From Lentiprolixibacter aurantiacus (lineage in GTDB: Bacteria > Bacteroidota > Bacteroidia > Flavobacteriales > Flavobacteriaceae), in assembly GCF_026241225.1 (NCBI RefSeq), contig NZ_JAPFQP010000001.1:930001-994000 (forward strand): 64,000 bases of DNA, read 5' to 3'. Below are positions 9,391 to 17,086 of the stretch, in pieces; the first letter of the stretch is position 1, and each line of letters starts with the position of its first letter. The notes beneath the pieces are model-generated. The model made no database searches. It saw nothing but the letters and a program-made list of their open reading frames with translations, and was not told where the DNA came from. Made by a program: the position numbers and the translations under genes.

Positions 9391-9407
9391 TGTGACAAAA
9401 CGACACA
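9391..9407. promoter_or_regulatory. Predicted operator, copy 1 (GH3 side)
   Basis: TGTGACAAAACGACACA is a near-palindrome of the form TGTGnC..GnCACA. It matches copy 2 (9427-9443) at 15 of 17 positions. It covers the predicted GH3 transcription start and abuts its -7 box, the position expected for a repressor site. Confidence 0.7.
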
Positions 9408-9413
9408 AATATA
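9406..9413 (-). promoter_or_regulatory. -7 promoter box of the GH3 gene
   Basis: On the minus strand it reads TATATTTG, a full match to the Bacteroidota -7 consensus TAnnTTTG. The transcript would begin near 9399, leaving a leader of about 22 bases before the ATG at 9377. Confidence 0.6.
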
Positions 9414-9426
9414 CTAATTATTTTAA

Positions 9427-9443
9427 TGTGGCAAAATGACACA
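9427..9443. promoter_or_regulatory. Predicted operator, copy 2 (regulator side)
   Basis: TGTGGCAAAATGACACA has the same half-sites as copy 1, with centres 36 bases apart. It sits directly upstream of the -7 box of the Nudix regulator gene, so the regulator probably also controls itself. Confidence 0.7.
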
Positions 9444-9450
9444 AATATGT

Positions 9451-9458
9451 TATTTTTG
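9451..9458 (+). promoter_or_regulatory. -7 promoter box of the Nudix regulator gene
   Basis: TATTTTTG matches TAnnTTTG. Transcription would start within a few bases of the ATG at 9463, implying a leaderless or nearly leaderless mRNA. This excludes the in-frame ATG at 9436, which lies inside operator copy 2. Confidence 0.6.
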
Positions 9459-9462
9459 TAGC

Positions 9463-10188
9463 ATGGACCTGCAGGAATTTCTCGAAGAAGGGGATAAACT
9501 ATTTTTACCCAACCTATCTATTGATCTGGTTATTATTGGATTTGAGGAAGGGCATTTAAAATGTCTGTTACTTAAAATGGGGAACAAATGGCTGCTCCCT
9601 GGAGGTTATATAAGGCGGGATCAATCCGTGGATGAGGCCGCCAGAACCATTCTTAAGGACAGAACAAATCTGGAAGATCCCCACCTTCAGTTTTTATCGG
9701 TCTTCGGTGATAGCGAAAGGCGCCCCGGACTGGGGTCAGAATGGAAAGATTTTATATTGAATTCAGGGGTGAAATGGGACGAGGGGTATTGGGTAAATGA
9801 TCGTTTTGTTTCCTTAACCTACTACGCCCTTGTCGATATTAACAAAACCCACCCGACCGTTCATAATTTCGACGAGGCTTATGGTTGGTTCCATTTTGAT
9901 GCGCTTCCCGATATCTGGATGGATCATGATCAGATTCTTAAAAAGGCCCGTAATCGCTTAAAAGAGGATATAAACCGCGAATTAATCACTCATAACCTGC
10001 TACCAGATAAGTTTACCATGCCGGAACTCCACAAGCTACATCAGGCCATTTTGGAAGAAAAACTGGACCGCAGCCGATTCCAAAAAAAGATGTTGGCTAG
10101 CGGACTCTTTGAGCGCTTGCCAAAACTACAAAAGGACACCCCGGGTAGAAACCCGTATTTATACCGGCTTAAAAAGCAGGGTGTCTAA
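9463..10188 (+). CDS. Nudix-fold transcriptional regulator (NrtR/AraR-like)
   Basis: The 241-residue protein starts MDLQEFLEEG. Residues about 15-150 form a Nudix domain (DLVIIGFEEG, WLLPGGYIRRDQSVDEAART), but the catalytic REXXEE part of the Nudix box is replaced by RTILKDRT, so hydrolysis is unlikely. The C-terminal part (about 170-241: KFTMPELHKLHQAILEEKLD, SRFQKKMLASGLFE) has the winged-helix pattern of NrtR-type regulators. In Bacteroidota such proteins bind a sugar or nucleotide in the dead Nudix fold and control carbohydrate genes. It is divergent from the GH3 gene with two operator copies between, making autoregulation and control of the glucosidase the likely role. The effector is unknown. 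Confidence 0.85.
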   Translation: MDLQEFLEEGDKLFLPNLSIDLVIIGFEEGHLKCLLLKMGNKWLLPGGYIRRDQSVDEAARTILKDRTNLEDPHLQFLSVFGDSERRPGLGSEWKDFILNSGVKWDEGYWVNDRFVSLTYYALVDINKTHPTVHNFDEAYGWFHFDALPDIWMDHDQILKKARNRLKEDINRELITHNLLPDKFTMPELHKLHQAILEEKLDRSRFQKKMLASGLFERLPKLQKDTPGRNPYLYRLKKQGV

Positions 10189-10197
10189 GTAGTAAGC

Positions 10198-10228
10198 AGA
10201 GGGCTCGGATTTTAAATACGAGCCCTCT
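10198..10228. terminator. Palindromic terminator, CGGATTT family, copy 3
   Basis: Two 15-base arms (AGAGGGCTCGGATTT on the left) with one mismatch flank a single T. It lies 9 bases after the regulator stop codon. Confidence 0.78.
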
Positions 10229-10270
10229 GTCATTATTCTTTGTATCTTATAAAGGCAAGAATTTGTAAAT

Positions 10271-11110
10271 ATGAATTATACTAAAGGGAAACCATATAAC
10301 CCCGGTCTTTTTATTGTTTTGCTTCTGTTTTTCTTGAATTTATCTATTGGACAGGAAATAAAGTTAGGAACTAAAAAGGGGAATTATGTTGAAATCAACA
10401 ATGCCAAGCTTTATTATGAAATGTACGGGGATGGATCTCCCCTTATTTTGTTACATGGGGGGCTAGGTAGTATTTCCAATTTTAAAGCGGTTATTCCTGA
10501 ATTATCCAAGCACTTTAAAATATTTGCAGTAGATAGCCCTGGTCATGGCAAATCTGAGCAAATAGATTCATTAAGCTATCAAATTATAGCGGATCATATT
10601 GCCGGCTTCATTGATAAGATGCACTTGAGCGATGTTAAAATTGTTGGCTATAGTGACGGCGCAATTATAGGACTACTCGTTTCGAATTTAAAACCCGAAA
10701 GAGTTAGTAAATTAATATTTGGTGCTGGCGCATTGGGTCCTGGTAACAGTAAGCCTGAAGGATTGGCTATGCTTAAAAATTTCAGTGCTGAAATGTTGCC
10801 TCCTGAATGGGAGAAAAATTACAGGCAAATATCCCCTAATCCCGATTATTGGGATCAGTTCATTGTAGATTCAAAGAACATGTGGTTACAAGAGGTTTGG
10901 ATTCCTCGTGAGATCCTACCAGAAATCCAAAGTAAAGTACTGGTTATGTTTGGCGACAGGGATCCATTTATTCCTTTAGAGCACGCCATAGAAATTTATA
11001 AGCTCCTTCCCAACAGCGAATTGTGTGTTTTACCTGACATTCCTCATGAGTTATTTAATTTTCCTGATATTACCAATCCCTTGATGATTAACTTCTTAGT
11101 AAAGGACTAA
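10271..11110 (+). CDS. Exported alpha/beta-fold hydrolase
   Basis: The 279-residue protein has an N-terminal hydrophobic export segment (LFIVLLLFFLNLSIGQ, to about residue 28). The alpha/beta hydrolase core then shows the oxyanion HGG (LLHGGLG), the nucleophile elbow GYSDGA, the acid in FGDRDPFIP and the histidine in IPHELF close to the C-terminus, all in family order. The substrate is not evident. The gene is monocistronic, and the terminator palindrome begins immediately after its stop. Confidence 0.9.
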   Translation: MNYTKGKPYNPGLFIVLLLFFLNLSIGQEIKLGTKKGNYVEINNAKLYYEMYGDGSPLILLHGGLGSISNFKAVIPELSKHFKIFAVDSPGHGKSEQIDSLSYQIIADHIAGFIDKMHLSDVKIVGYSDGAIIGLLVSNLKPERVSKLIFGAGALGPGNSKPEGLAMLKNFSAEMLPPEWEKNYRQISPNPDYWDQFIVDSKNMWLQEVWIPREILPEIQSKVLVMFGDRDPFIPLEHAIEIYKLLPNSELCVLPDIPHELFNFPDITNPLMINFLVKD

Positions 11111-11149
11111 AAACAGCTGGCTCGGATTTTAAATCCGAGCCAGCTGTTT
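11111..11149. terminator. Palindromic terminator, CGGATTT family, copy 4
   Basis: A perfect 19-base stem with a single central T (core CGGATTTTAAATCCG, outer arm AAACAGCTGGCT). It starts at the base after the hydrolase stop and ends 12 bases before the convergent gene's stop, so it should act on both strands. Confidence 0.85.
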
Positions 11150-11161
11150 AGTGTCGTCTTA

Positions 11162-11653
11162 TTATAATGGAATAAATAGCGTAACGCCAACATTATTAGG
11201 CAGGTGATAATTTATATTGCTAATTTTTTGCTGGCTTGTACCTAGATATAGCTTGGCGCTTTTTCTTTGTTGCACTTTCTTAGCGTTCCTCCAATGTTCG
11301 TTAGCTATAGTGTGTAATAATAAACCAGTAAGCCCTGCTGCACCCCCACCAATAATTAAAATTGCGGGCGTGGAAGAGCCTTCTCCTTCTGTCTCTCCAT
11401 AAAGTAAACCGTCCACCAAACCATCCGCAATAACACTGGGTATTTCGGTTAATCCCACTACAACACCCGCTACAATACTGGCGCCTCCAACAACAAGGAA
11501 AAAGTTCCTGGCTTTTAAATTCTGCTCATATTTTTTCATGTAAAATTCATACGACTTCATAGGGGCGTTATCATCGACCTGGTCTACAACCTGACAATTG
11601 ACAAGATTTACAGCATAAATGAGGATTAATAGGGAGGTAAAGAATGTTTTCAT
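11162..11653 (-). CDS. Small exported membrane protein of unknown function
   Basis: The protein has 163 residues with a signal peptide (about 1-20, ending VNCQ). Two hydrophobic helices (FFLVVGGASIVAGVVVGL and AILIIGGGAAGLTGLLLH) flank an acidic loop. The C-terminal 45 residues are basic then beta-like (ISNINYHLPNNVGVTLFIPL). No family was recognised. The paired glycine-rich helices resemble those of the 171-residue protein at 6244-6759 in layout only. It is convergent with the hydrolase gene and shares its terminator. Confidence 0.68.
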   Translation of the reverse strand: MKTFFTSLLILIYAVNLVNCQVVDQVDDNAPMKSYEFYMKKYEQNLKARNFFLVVGGASIVAGVVVGLTEIPSVIADGLVDGLLYGETEGEGSSTPAILIIGGGAAGLTGLLLHTIANEHWRNAKKVQQRKSAKLYLGTSQQKISNINYHLPNNVGVTLFIPL

Positions 11654-11866
11654 GACTGTTTTTTGGAATGGAATCCTATAAACTAATCAATGAATAGGCA
11701 TATCACCATGATCTTGGTCATGTAGTAAATCTGTCTTTTGATAATTAAAAATGTAGTTCCGGACATCTAAAACAGCCATTCGTCCTCAAAAACATCAAAA
11801 CTATTTTTCTAAAATGTAAATTCTGACGCAACAATTAATAAAACTCAATACTAAAAATTAACCAAA

Positions 11867-12631
11867 ATGAAGAAACTGTTACTATTAGGGTTGGGGCTTT
11901 TGATAAGCACCGCCATTTATGCTCAGAGGGGCAACAATCCGGTTTACTGGAATTCCTGGGAGTACACTGCAAAAGAAGGCATGCGCCAGAAATTTGAAGA
12001 AGCTGCTGCCAAGAAAACAGCTATGTTTAACAATACTCCGGAAACCGCAATTACTACCTACAGGATCATCACAGGACCCGATACCGGGAATTACTTCCGC
12101 GTACAGGGAAATAAATCTGCCGCAGATTATGACCGGGACAGATCCGCCGAGGGAAAATACTGGGAAGACAACGTGGCCAAATATGTTGGTAATGATAAGG
12201 GACATGTAAGATGGCAGCGCTTAAATAATGGTTCTTATGATCCCAATCCGGATGACACCTCCTTCTCTAAATACGTTAGCAGAACATTTTATGCCGTAAA
12301 GGCCGGAAAGGTGATGCACTTCAGAAGGTTAATGTACAGGATGTCTAAGGTTGCTGAAAAAAGAGGCTGGGATGGAAGGTCTTTATACAGACTGGTAAGT
12401 GGTGGAAACAGGAATTTGTTTGTGCAAACAGCTGGCTTTGATACGTACAAGAGGGCGGAGTCAGACAGTCCGGAACCTGACACAACTACAGAAGAAGATT
12501 ACAATGAAATGTTTGGTTGGGGTTCTTTTGAGGAAGACTGGGACAATTTCAATGCTTCCCTTGAGTACTGGGGAGTACAAAGAGATTTAATGCAACTGGT
12601 TCCTGAAATGTCAACAGGGATGATGAACTAA
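11867..12631 (+). CDS. Secreted two-repeat protein of unknown function
   Basis: The 254-residue protein has a signal peptide (about 1-19, ending IYAQ). The mature part looks like two copies of one alpha/beta module: YWNSWEYTAKEGMRQKFEEA through ADYDRDR, and YVSRTFYAVKAGKVMHFRRL through DTYKRAE. Each has an aromatic strand, a K-x-G-x-x-x-x-F helix start and a closing strand. This resembles the dimeric ferredoxin-like (Dabb/NIPSNAP-type) pattern, but that is inference. The A-rich leader is typical of the phylum. A decayed family palindrome and then a canonical terminator follow. Confidence 0.72.
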   Translation: MKKLLLLGLGLLISTAIYAQRGNNPVYWNSWEYTAKEGMRQKFEEAAAKKTAMFNNTPETAITTYRIITGPDTGNYFRVQGNKSAADYDRDRSAEGKYWEDNVAKYVGNDKGHVRWQRLNNGSYDPNPDDTSFSKYVSRTFYAVKAGKVMHFRRLMYRMSKVAEKRGWDGRSLYRLVSGGNRNLFVQTAGFDTYKRAESDSPEPDTTTEEDYNEMFGWGSFEEDWDNFNASLEYWGVQRDLMQLVPEMSTGMMN

Positions 12632-12638
12632 TAAATAA

Positions 12639-12664
12639 AAGGTGCGGAATTAAATCCTCGCCTT
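12639..12664. repeat. Decayed copy of the CGGATTT palindrome
   Basis: AAGGTGCGGA and TCCTCGCCTT surround a 6-base loop, with one mismatch and one G:U pair. The core has lost its symmetry. It sits 8 bases after the stop, where family members normally lie, and a separate canonical terminator follows at 12686. Confidence 0.5.
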
Positions 12665-12685
12665 ATATCATACATTAAATAATAT

Positions 12686-12713
12686 AAAAGCCGCCTGAAA
12701 AGGCGGCTTTTTT
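12686..12713. terminator. Bidirectional intrinsic terminator
   Basis: AAAAGCCGCCT-GAAA-AGGCGGCTTTTTT has a strong GC stem, a GAAA tetraloop and a T run, with an A run on the left arm. It lies between convergent genes ending at 12631 and 12730. Confidence 0.88.
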
Positions 12714-12729
12714 CATGCAAATCAACTGT

Positions 12730-13077
12730 TTATAAAACAGTTTCCAGTTCTCCTTCACCCACAGGTTCTTTACCTGTCCTCAGGAATCCCATATTCAATT
12801 CCCTGGTCCAGTGGAAGTAAATAGGTTTTTCATTCCTCAGGGTATCCATGATATTGAAATACATGGACATGGGGTACTGCAGATAAACCAGATTGTTTCT
12901 GTTGTCAAAATGGTTTTCCGGTAAAGTTTTGCCGTCTGGATGAAAGTTCAACTGTAAAACAAAATCATCATTGTGATAACATTTGATTAGAACGGGAGGG
13001 TAAACCCTGTTGGGTTCATCATTCCCGGCCTGAAAATGAATCCAGTATTGGGTAATTTCATTGTCGATAATCCTCAT
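12730..13077 (-). CDS. Conserved-looking small cytoplasmic protein of unknown function
   Basis: This 115-residue protein has no signal peptide or membrane segment. It is rich in aromatic residues (YWIHFQAG, YFHWTREL) and looks mostly beta-stranded, ending in the acidic tail GEGELETVL. No family was recognised. It is convergent with the two-repeat secreted protein and divergent from the GH16 gene across a 156-base gap in which I see no clear promoter box. Coding status is supported by length, codon use like its neighbours and the clean terminator at its 3' side. Confidence 0.65.
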   Translation of the reverse strand: MRIIDNEITQYWIHFQAGNDEPNRVYPPVLIKCYHNDDFVLQLNFHPDGKTLPENHFDNRNNLVYLQYPMSMYFNIMDTLRNEKPIYFHWTRELNMGFLRTGKEPVGEGELETVL

Positions 13078-13233
13078 AGCGCCAAGGTTTTAATTAATAT
13101 ATCGGTTCAACAGGCTAAGATCCGCATGTTTTGACAATCATGCTATGACGAGCGTCAGTTCCTTAGGGTTACATAATTTGAGATAAGATCATTACCTTAG
13201 AGATCAGTATGCGTTAACCTAATCCAAGGACAG

Positions 13234-14088
13234 ATGAAATCCATTCTATACACCCTGGCTTTTGCCCTTATTTTGCTCGGTTGCCGTTCCAAAGAGAAGA
13301 AGGCCGAAGAACAACAAGACACCGTAACTTCAGTCTGGGAAGCCGATTTTTTTGATGATTTCGATACGTTTAATCCTGAGAACTGGCAGGACCAGCGGAT
13401 CTGGGTAAACAATGAATTACAGTGCTATGTGCCCGATGGGGAGTACGGAACCCGGGAAGTGAGTGACGGTACCTTAAAAATAAAGGTGGTTAATGTTGGA
13501 GAAAAGCTCCCCTGTGATAATCTCGATAAACACGGGACGAAGCAGGCAGACACCCAGTATATGGCCGGTCGTATTTGTTCCAAAAATCGAAAGGAATTTG
13601 TAAAAGGGAAATGGACTGCCCGTTTGCGGCTCCATGGCAATGGCCAGCCCAGTATGTTTCCGGCATGGTGGTTGTTGGGGGCCCAGAACAATGAGTCTCC
13701 GGTACAGGAACCGGATGAAAACGTATGCTGGCCGCTTACAGGATCTGGTGAAATAGACATTTTTGAGCATCACGGGGATGTTAAAAAAGACCATTTTACC
13801 ACTGGAGCTATAAAGAGCCAGGGGGAATGTGATAAGGGAGACTGGTGGAGTTACCGAAAGGACTTCCCTGCTACTCTGGACGATTTTCACGAATACTCTG
13901 TAGAGTGGGAGGGAAGCGACCTGGTATACCGCCTGGATGGCGAAGAGGTTTATCGCAATGTTAGCGAAGGAGATAACTACCCGGAACCCATGTTCGCAAT
14001 CCTGAACTTTGCCAAGATCACGGATAATCCCATGACCGGGGAATGGGTCATGGAAGTAGACTGGGTGAAACACGAGTTCAGGCAATAA
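13234..14088 (+). CDS. GH16 beta-glucanase lipoprotein (laminarinase-like)
   Basis: A lipobox (ILLGC, cysteine at residue 17) anchors this 284-residue protein to a membrane, most likely the outer one. The rest is a GH16 jelly roll. The catalytic signature is GEIDIFEHH with E173 as nucleophile, D175, and E178 as acid/base. MFPAWWLLG and the C-terminal FAILNFAKI and VDWVKHEF strands are also typical. GH16 enzymes cut internal beta-1,3 or beta-1,3/1,4 glucans or galactans; the non-bulged EIDIFE form suits glucanases. With the GH3 enzyme 4 kb away it could feed beta-glucan breakdown. No SusC/SusD pair is present in the window. Confidence 0.93.
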   Translation: MKSILYTLAFALILLGCRSKEKKAEEQQDTVTSVWEADFFDDFDTFNPENWQDQRIWVNNELQCYVPDGEYGTREVSDGTLKIKVVNVGEKLPCDNLDKHGTKQADTQYMAGRICSKNRKEFVKGKWTARLRLHGNGQPSMFPAWWLLGAQNNESPVQEPDENVCWPLTGSGEIDIFEHHGDVKKDHFTTGAIKSQGECDKGDWWSYRKDFPATLDDFHEYSVEWEGSDLVYRLDGEEVYRNVSEGDNYPEPMFAILNFAKITDNPMTGEWVMEVDWVKHEFRQ

Positions 14089-14125
14089 ACAGAAAGCGCG
14101 GATTTTAAATCTGCGCTTTGTGTTT
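14087..14125. terminator. Palindromic terminator, CGGATTT family, copy 5
   Basis: Arms of 19 bases with one mismatch and one G:U pair flank a single T. The left arm begins inside the GH16 stop codon (core GCGCGGATTTTAAATCTGCGC). Confidence 0.78.
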
Positions 14126-14197
14126 CTATACATTTCTATTTACTAAGAGCCCCATATTTCTTAACTTTATTAGGCTATATGCTCATCTTCCGGAATT

Positions 14198-17083
14198 ATG
14201 GGCAAAACACTCTTTACATGCGCGGCGTTACTGTGTATCTGGTCTTCTGTGGGCCAGAATATGCATGTTTCCTGGTACTCTGCAGCCAATGGACTTCCTT
14301 CTGATGAGGTGAGGCATGTGGCTTGGGATACCCTGGGGTTCGCCTGGATTGCTACAGATGACGGACTGGTGCGGTTTGATGGCAGCAGTTTTGAAAGTTA
14401 TTCCCAGTTTGTTCCCAGTCAGTACGTTAAATATCTTTTGAATACCTCAGAAGGATTGCTCCTTAGTCATGATGCAGGCATAAGCCTACTGCAACCGGCA
14501 TTGGATACTACGGGGATTTCCCTTTTATACAAATCCTCCATACAGCAAACTGATACCCTTTTGTACTACCCAAACCAGATATTTCTCAGGAGCAATGGTA
14601 ATATTCTGGCAGGTCAGCCCGGGGGACAGATGCATTACCTTACCGCTGAAGGGATTGAATCTTTTATGCCAGAGTTCTTCCAGGTTTCAGAACGTAGCAC
14701 AAACCTCTTTTTTGGAGAGGTAGCTGGTCGGCTTTGGATTGCAAGAAGTGATGGATCATTATTCCTGTTCAATGAAAATAACAGGACATTAGAAAAAAAG
14801 GCCTCATTCACCGGGATTCAGGATATAAAAACAAAGGAAAATACCCTCTGGGTGGCCAGCGATAAGGTTTACAGCTTACAGCTTAGTCCGGATGGTGCGC
14901 GGATCCTTGAAAGAGAATCCTTTCCGTCTACCCCGGGGGAAGTTACTGCACTTGCCCTGGATGCCCAGGAGAACGTATACCTCGGCATTCGAGACAAAGG
15001 CTTGTATTATTTAGACCGAACACAGGCAATAAGACCCAATTTTATAAAAATATATGGGAATAATGATCCTCATACCGTAGAGGAGCTCCCTTTCAGAAAC
15101 ATAAATACCATAATAATCGACACCAGTGGAAAACTCTGGGTCTGTTCATCAGAAGGATTGGGGATACTGCAAAAGCGCTTTTTTGAAGGTGTGGGCTCAA
15201 TTCCCAATGCTAATGCAACCGCTATTTCGATAGCCGAAAATGGTCGGATCTTTGTCAATTTTGGTGATCTCTACCGAATTGAGAGCACGGATTTTGGATA
15301 TGAAGGGGAACCACTCCCAACAGCTTCTCTGGGCACTATAACATCTCTCACTACCGAGGGAGAACGGTTGTGGACAGGGACTAGTACGGGCAAACTTCAC
15401 GAACTGGACCAGGATGGGCGATTGCTGAGAACAATAGATCTGGAAGACAGGGGGGAGGGGATATTTTTTCTTGAGGTAGACAGTAATGACCGCCTTTGGT
15501 TAGCACAGGCCCCCAAGGATAAACCCCTGCTTGGCGTTGGATGTCTGATGCCTGACGGCTCTTTTATAGAATACGGTGCGGAAAAGGGACTTGATAATCG
15601 TATCATATGCATCCGAGAAATCGGCAAGGGTCGTATTTATGCCTCGGGTATTGGCGAGGACACCTACCTATTCCGTTATGTTCCCGAAAAAGACAGCTTT
15701 GTTAATCTCAGCCTTGATTTTGATTTCTATACCGGTTTCAATTTTCAGGTGCATGACTTTGCTGTGGATGAAAAGGGGATTATCTGGCTGGCTTCCAGCC
15801 AGGGTTTGCTCCGTCACGATATGGAAAGTGTGAGCAAAGTTGATCTCGGTGCTGAGTATGATGATATAGAAATAAAATCTGTGAAAGTATCCGCAGATGG
15901 CAGTGTCTGGATATCTCTCGATACGGAAGGAGTTCTTCGTTACACCGATGAAAATACCATGGTTATGAAGGAAGAAAGTGGCCTGCCCAGCAAGGTCATG
16001 TCCTACCGCTGCATGGAATCTGATAAGAAGGGACGGTTCTGGATTGGGACGGCTGAGGGGATTGTCTATTCCCTTGAGGAAAATGCAAAACCTGGTATGA
16101 GCAGTAGACCATTGTTGGTTTCGGCCACAGTTAATGGAATAGAAAGCCCTTTGAATGGACTACATATAAAGCCGGACCATGAAATTAGTGTTGCTTATAC
16201 TGCTCCTTCATTCCACGGCTTCAGGACATTTTTCCAGTACCGCATTGATGACAGCTCATGGTCTGATCCGATTTCTGAAACAACCATGAACTTTACAGGA
16301 ATGACTCCGGGCAATTATGAATTGGCCATCAGGGCGAAAAAGGAAGGGGCCTATTTATGGAGCCAACCAGAACAACTCAATTTTACCGTGAGCCAGTACT
16401 GGTATAAAAGCCGGACATTTATCTGGGTTTCAGGATTAATACTGACAGGAATTTTTGTTGTTCTCTTCATCTCTCAAAAACGCAGATTCAGCCTTGTTCT
16501 TAATGCTATGAGCCAGGGGTTGAAGGCCAAGGAAGAAGAGGTGGTAAAACAGGAAGCCGATTTGCTTAAGGTTCGCGAGGAGGTTAGGTTAAAGCTAAAG
16601 GAGCGAAAAGCCAACCTGCTTGTACTGGAGATCATGCACAGGTTAATATCCAAGATAGGACCCGGAACCAAATGGGATTTTGTACTGGAATATATTTCAA
16701 CAGACCTATTGAAATTACCTGGTGTAGTGGCATTTGAAATAGGGGTGAGACGGGGTAAACATTTGGAATTTGAAGGGTATTCCGAAAGGGTCCGCGGATT
16801 TACATCGGCACGGGTTCCCTATGATCCGGATATTTCCCTTGCAGCTTATTGTATTGCCCACGCAAAACCCTTTTTATTCAATCGGCTGGATGAAGAAGGC
16901 CATACGCTTTTAAAGAAAAAAGATACACGCATTGCAGCTTATAAGGCCGCTATAAGTGTGCCTTTTTATATAAATAATACGGAGTCAATTTTAACCGTCT
17001 ATGCAGATAAGGAGGATCTGTTTGACGAACATATGCGCAAGGCATTTCAAATCTTTGCTTCATATCTCGAACAAATTGTTTAG
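14198..17083 (+). CDS. Periplasmic-propeller sensor with Y_Y_Y, transmembrane and C-terminal GAF domain, no output domain
   Basis: The protein has 961 residues. After a signal peptide (ending SSVGQ) come two-component-regulator propeller repeats, seen as DTLGFAWIATDDGLVRFDG, DTSGKLWVCSSEGLGIL, DEKGIIWLASSQGLLRHD and KKGRFWIGTAEGIVYSL. A Y_Y_Y domain follows (FQYRIDDSSW to AIRAKKEG), then a membrane helix at 740-759, a charged coiled coil at about 765-815 and a GAF-like domain to the end. The usual partners of this sensor layout (histidine kinase, GGDEF, HTH or LuxR domain) are absent, and the ORF ends cleanly at a TAG. The next gene, a ligand-gated channel, starts 3 bases later, so the pair is probably co-transcribed. 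The GAF could bind a small cytoplasmic ligand. Confidence 0.88.
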   Translation: MGKTLFTCAALLCIWSSVGQNMHVSWYSAANGLPSDEVRHVAWDTLGFAWIATDDGLVRFDGSSFESYSQFVPSQYVKYLLNTSEGLLLSHDAGISLLQPALDTTGISLLYKSSIQQTDTLLYYPNQIFLRSNGNILAGQPGGQMHYLTAEGIESFMPEFFQVSERSTNLFFGEVAGRLWIARSDGSLFLFNENNRTLEKKASFTGIQDIKTKENTLWVASDKVYSLQLSPDGARILERESFPSTPGEVTALALDAQENVYLGIRDKGLYYLDRTQAIRPNFIKIYGNNDPHTVEELPFRNINTIIIDTSGKLWVCSSEGLGILQKRFFEGVGSIPNANATAISIAENGRIFVNFGDLYRIESTDFGYEGEPLPTASLGTITSLTTEGERLWTGTSTGKLHELDQDGRLLRTIDLEDRGEGIFFLEVDSNDRLWLAQAPKDKPLLGVGCLMPDGSFIEYGAEKGLDNRIICIREIGKGRIYASGIGEDTYLFRYVPEKDSFVNLSLDFDFYTGFNFQVHDFAVDEKGIIWLASSQGLLRHDMESVSKVDLGAEYDDIEIKSVKVSADGSVWISLDTEGVLRYTDENTMVMKEESGLPSKVMSYRCMESDKKGRFWIGTAEGIVYSLEENAKPGMSSRPLLVSATVNGIESPLNGLHIKPDHEISVAYTAPSFHGFRTFFQYRIDDSSWSDPISETTMNFTGMTPGNYELAIRAKKEGAYLWSQPEQLNFTVSQYWYKSRTFIWVSGLILTGIFVVLFISQKRRFSLVLNAMSQGLKAKEEEVVKQEADLLKVREEVRLKLKERKANLLVLEIMHRLISKIGPGTKWDFVLEYISTDLLKLPGVVAFEIGVRRGKHLEFEGYSERVRGFTSARVPYDPDISLAAYCIAHAKPFLFNRLDEEGHTLLKKKDTRIAAYKAAISVPFYINNTESILTVYADKEDLFDEHMRKAFQIFASYLEQIV

Positions 17084-17086
17084 CAG

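Noticed and set aside
14198-17083. Possibility that the sensor is a kinase truncated by a frameshift into the next gene
   Set aside because: The downstream sequence starts a new signal peptide 3 bases later and encodes a complete channel; no HisKA or HATPase remnants are seen in any frame.
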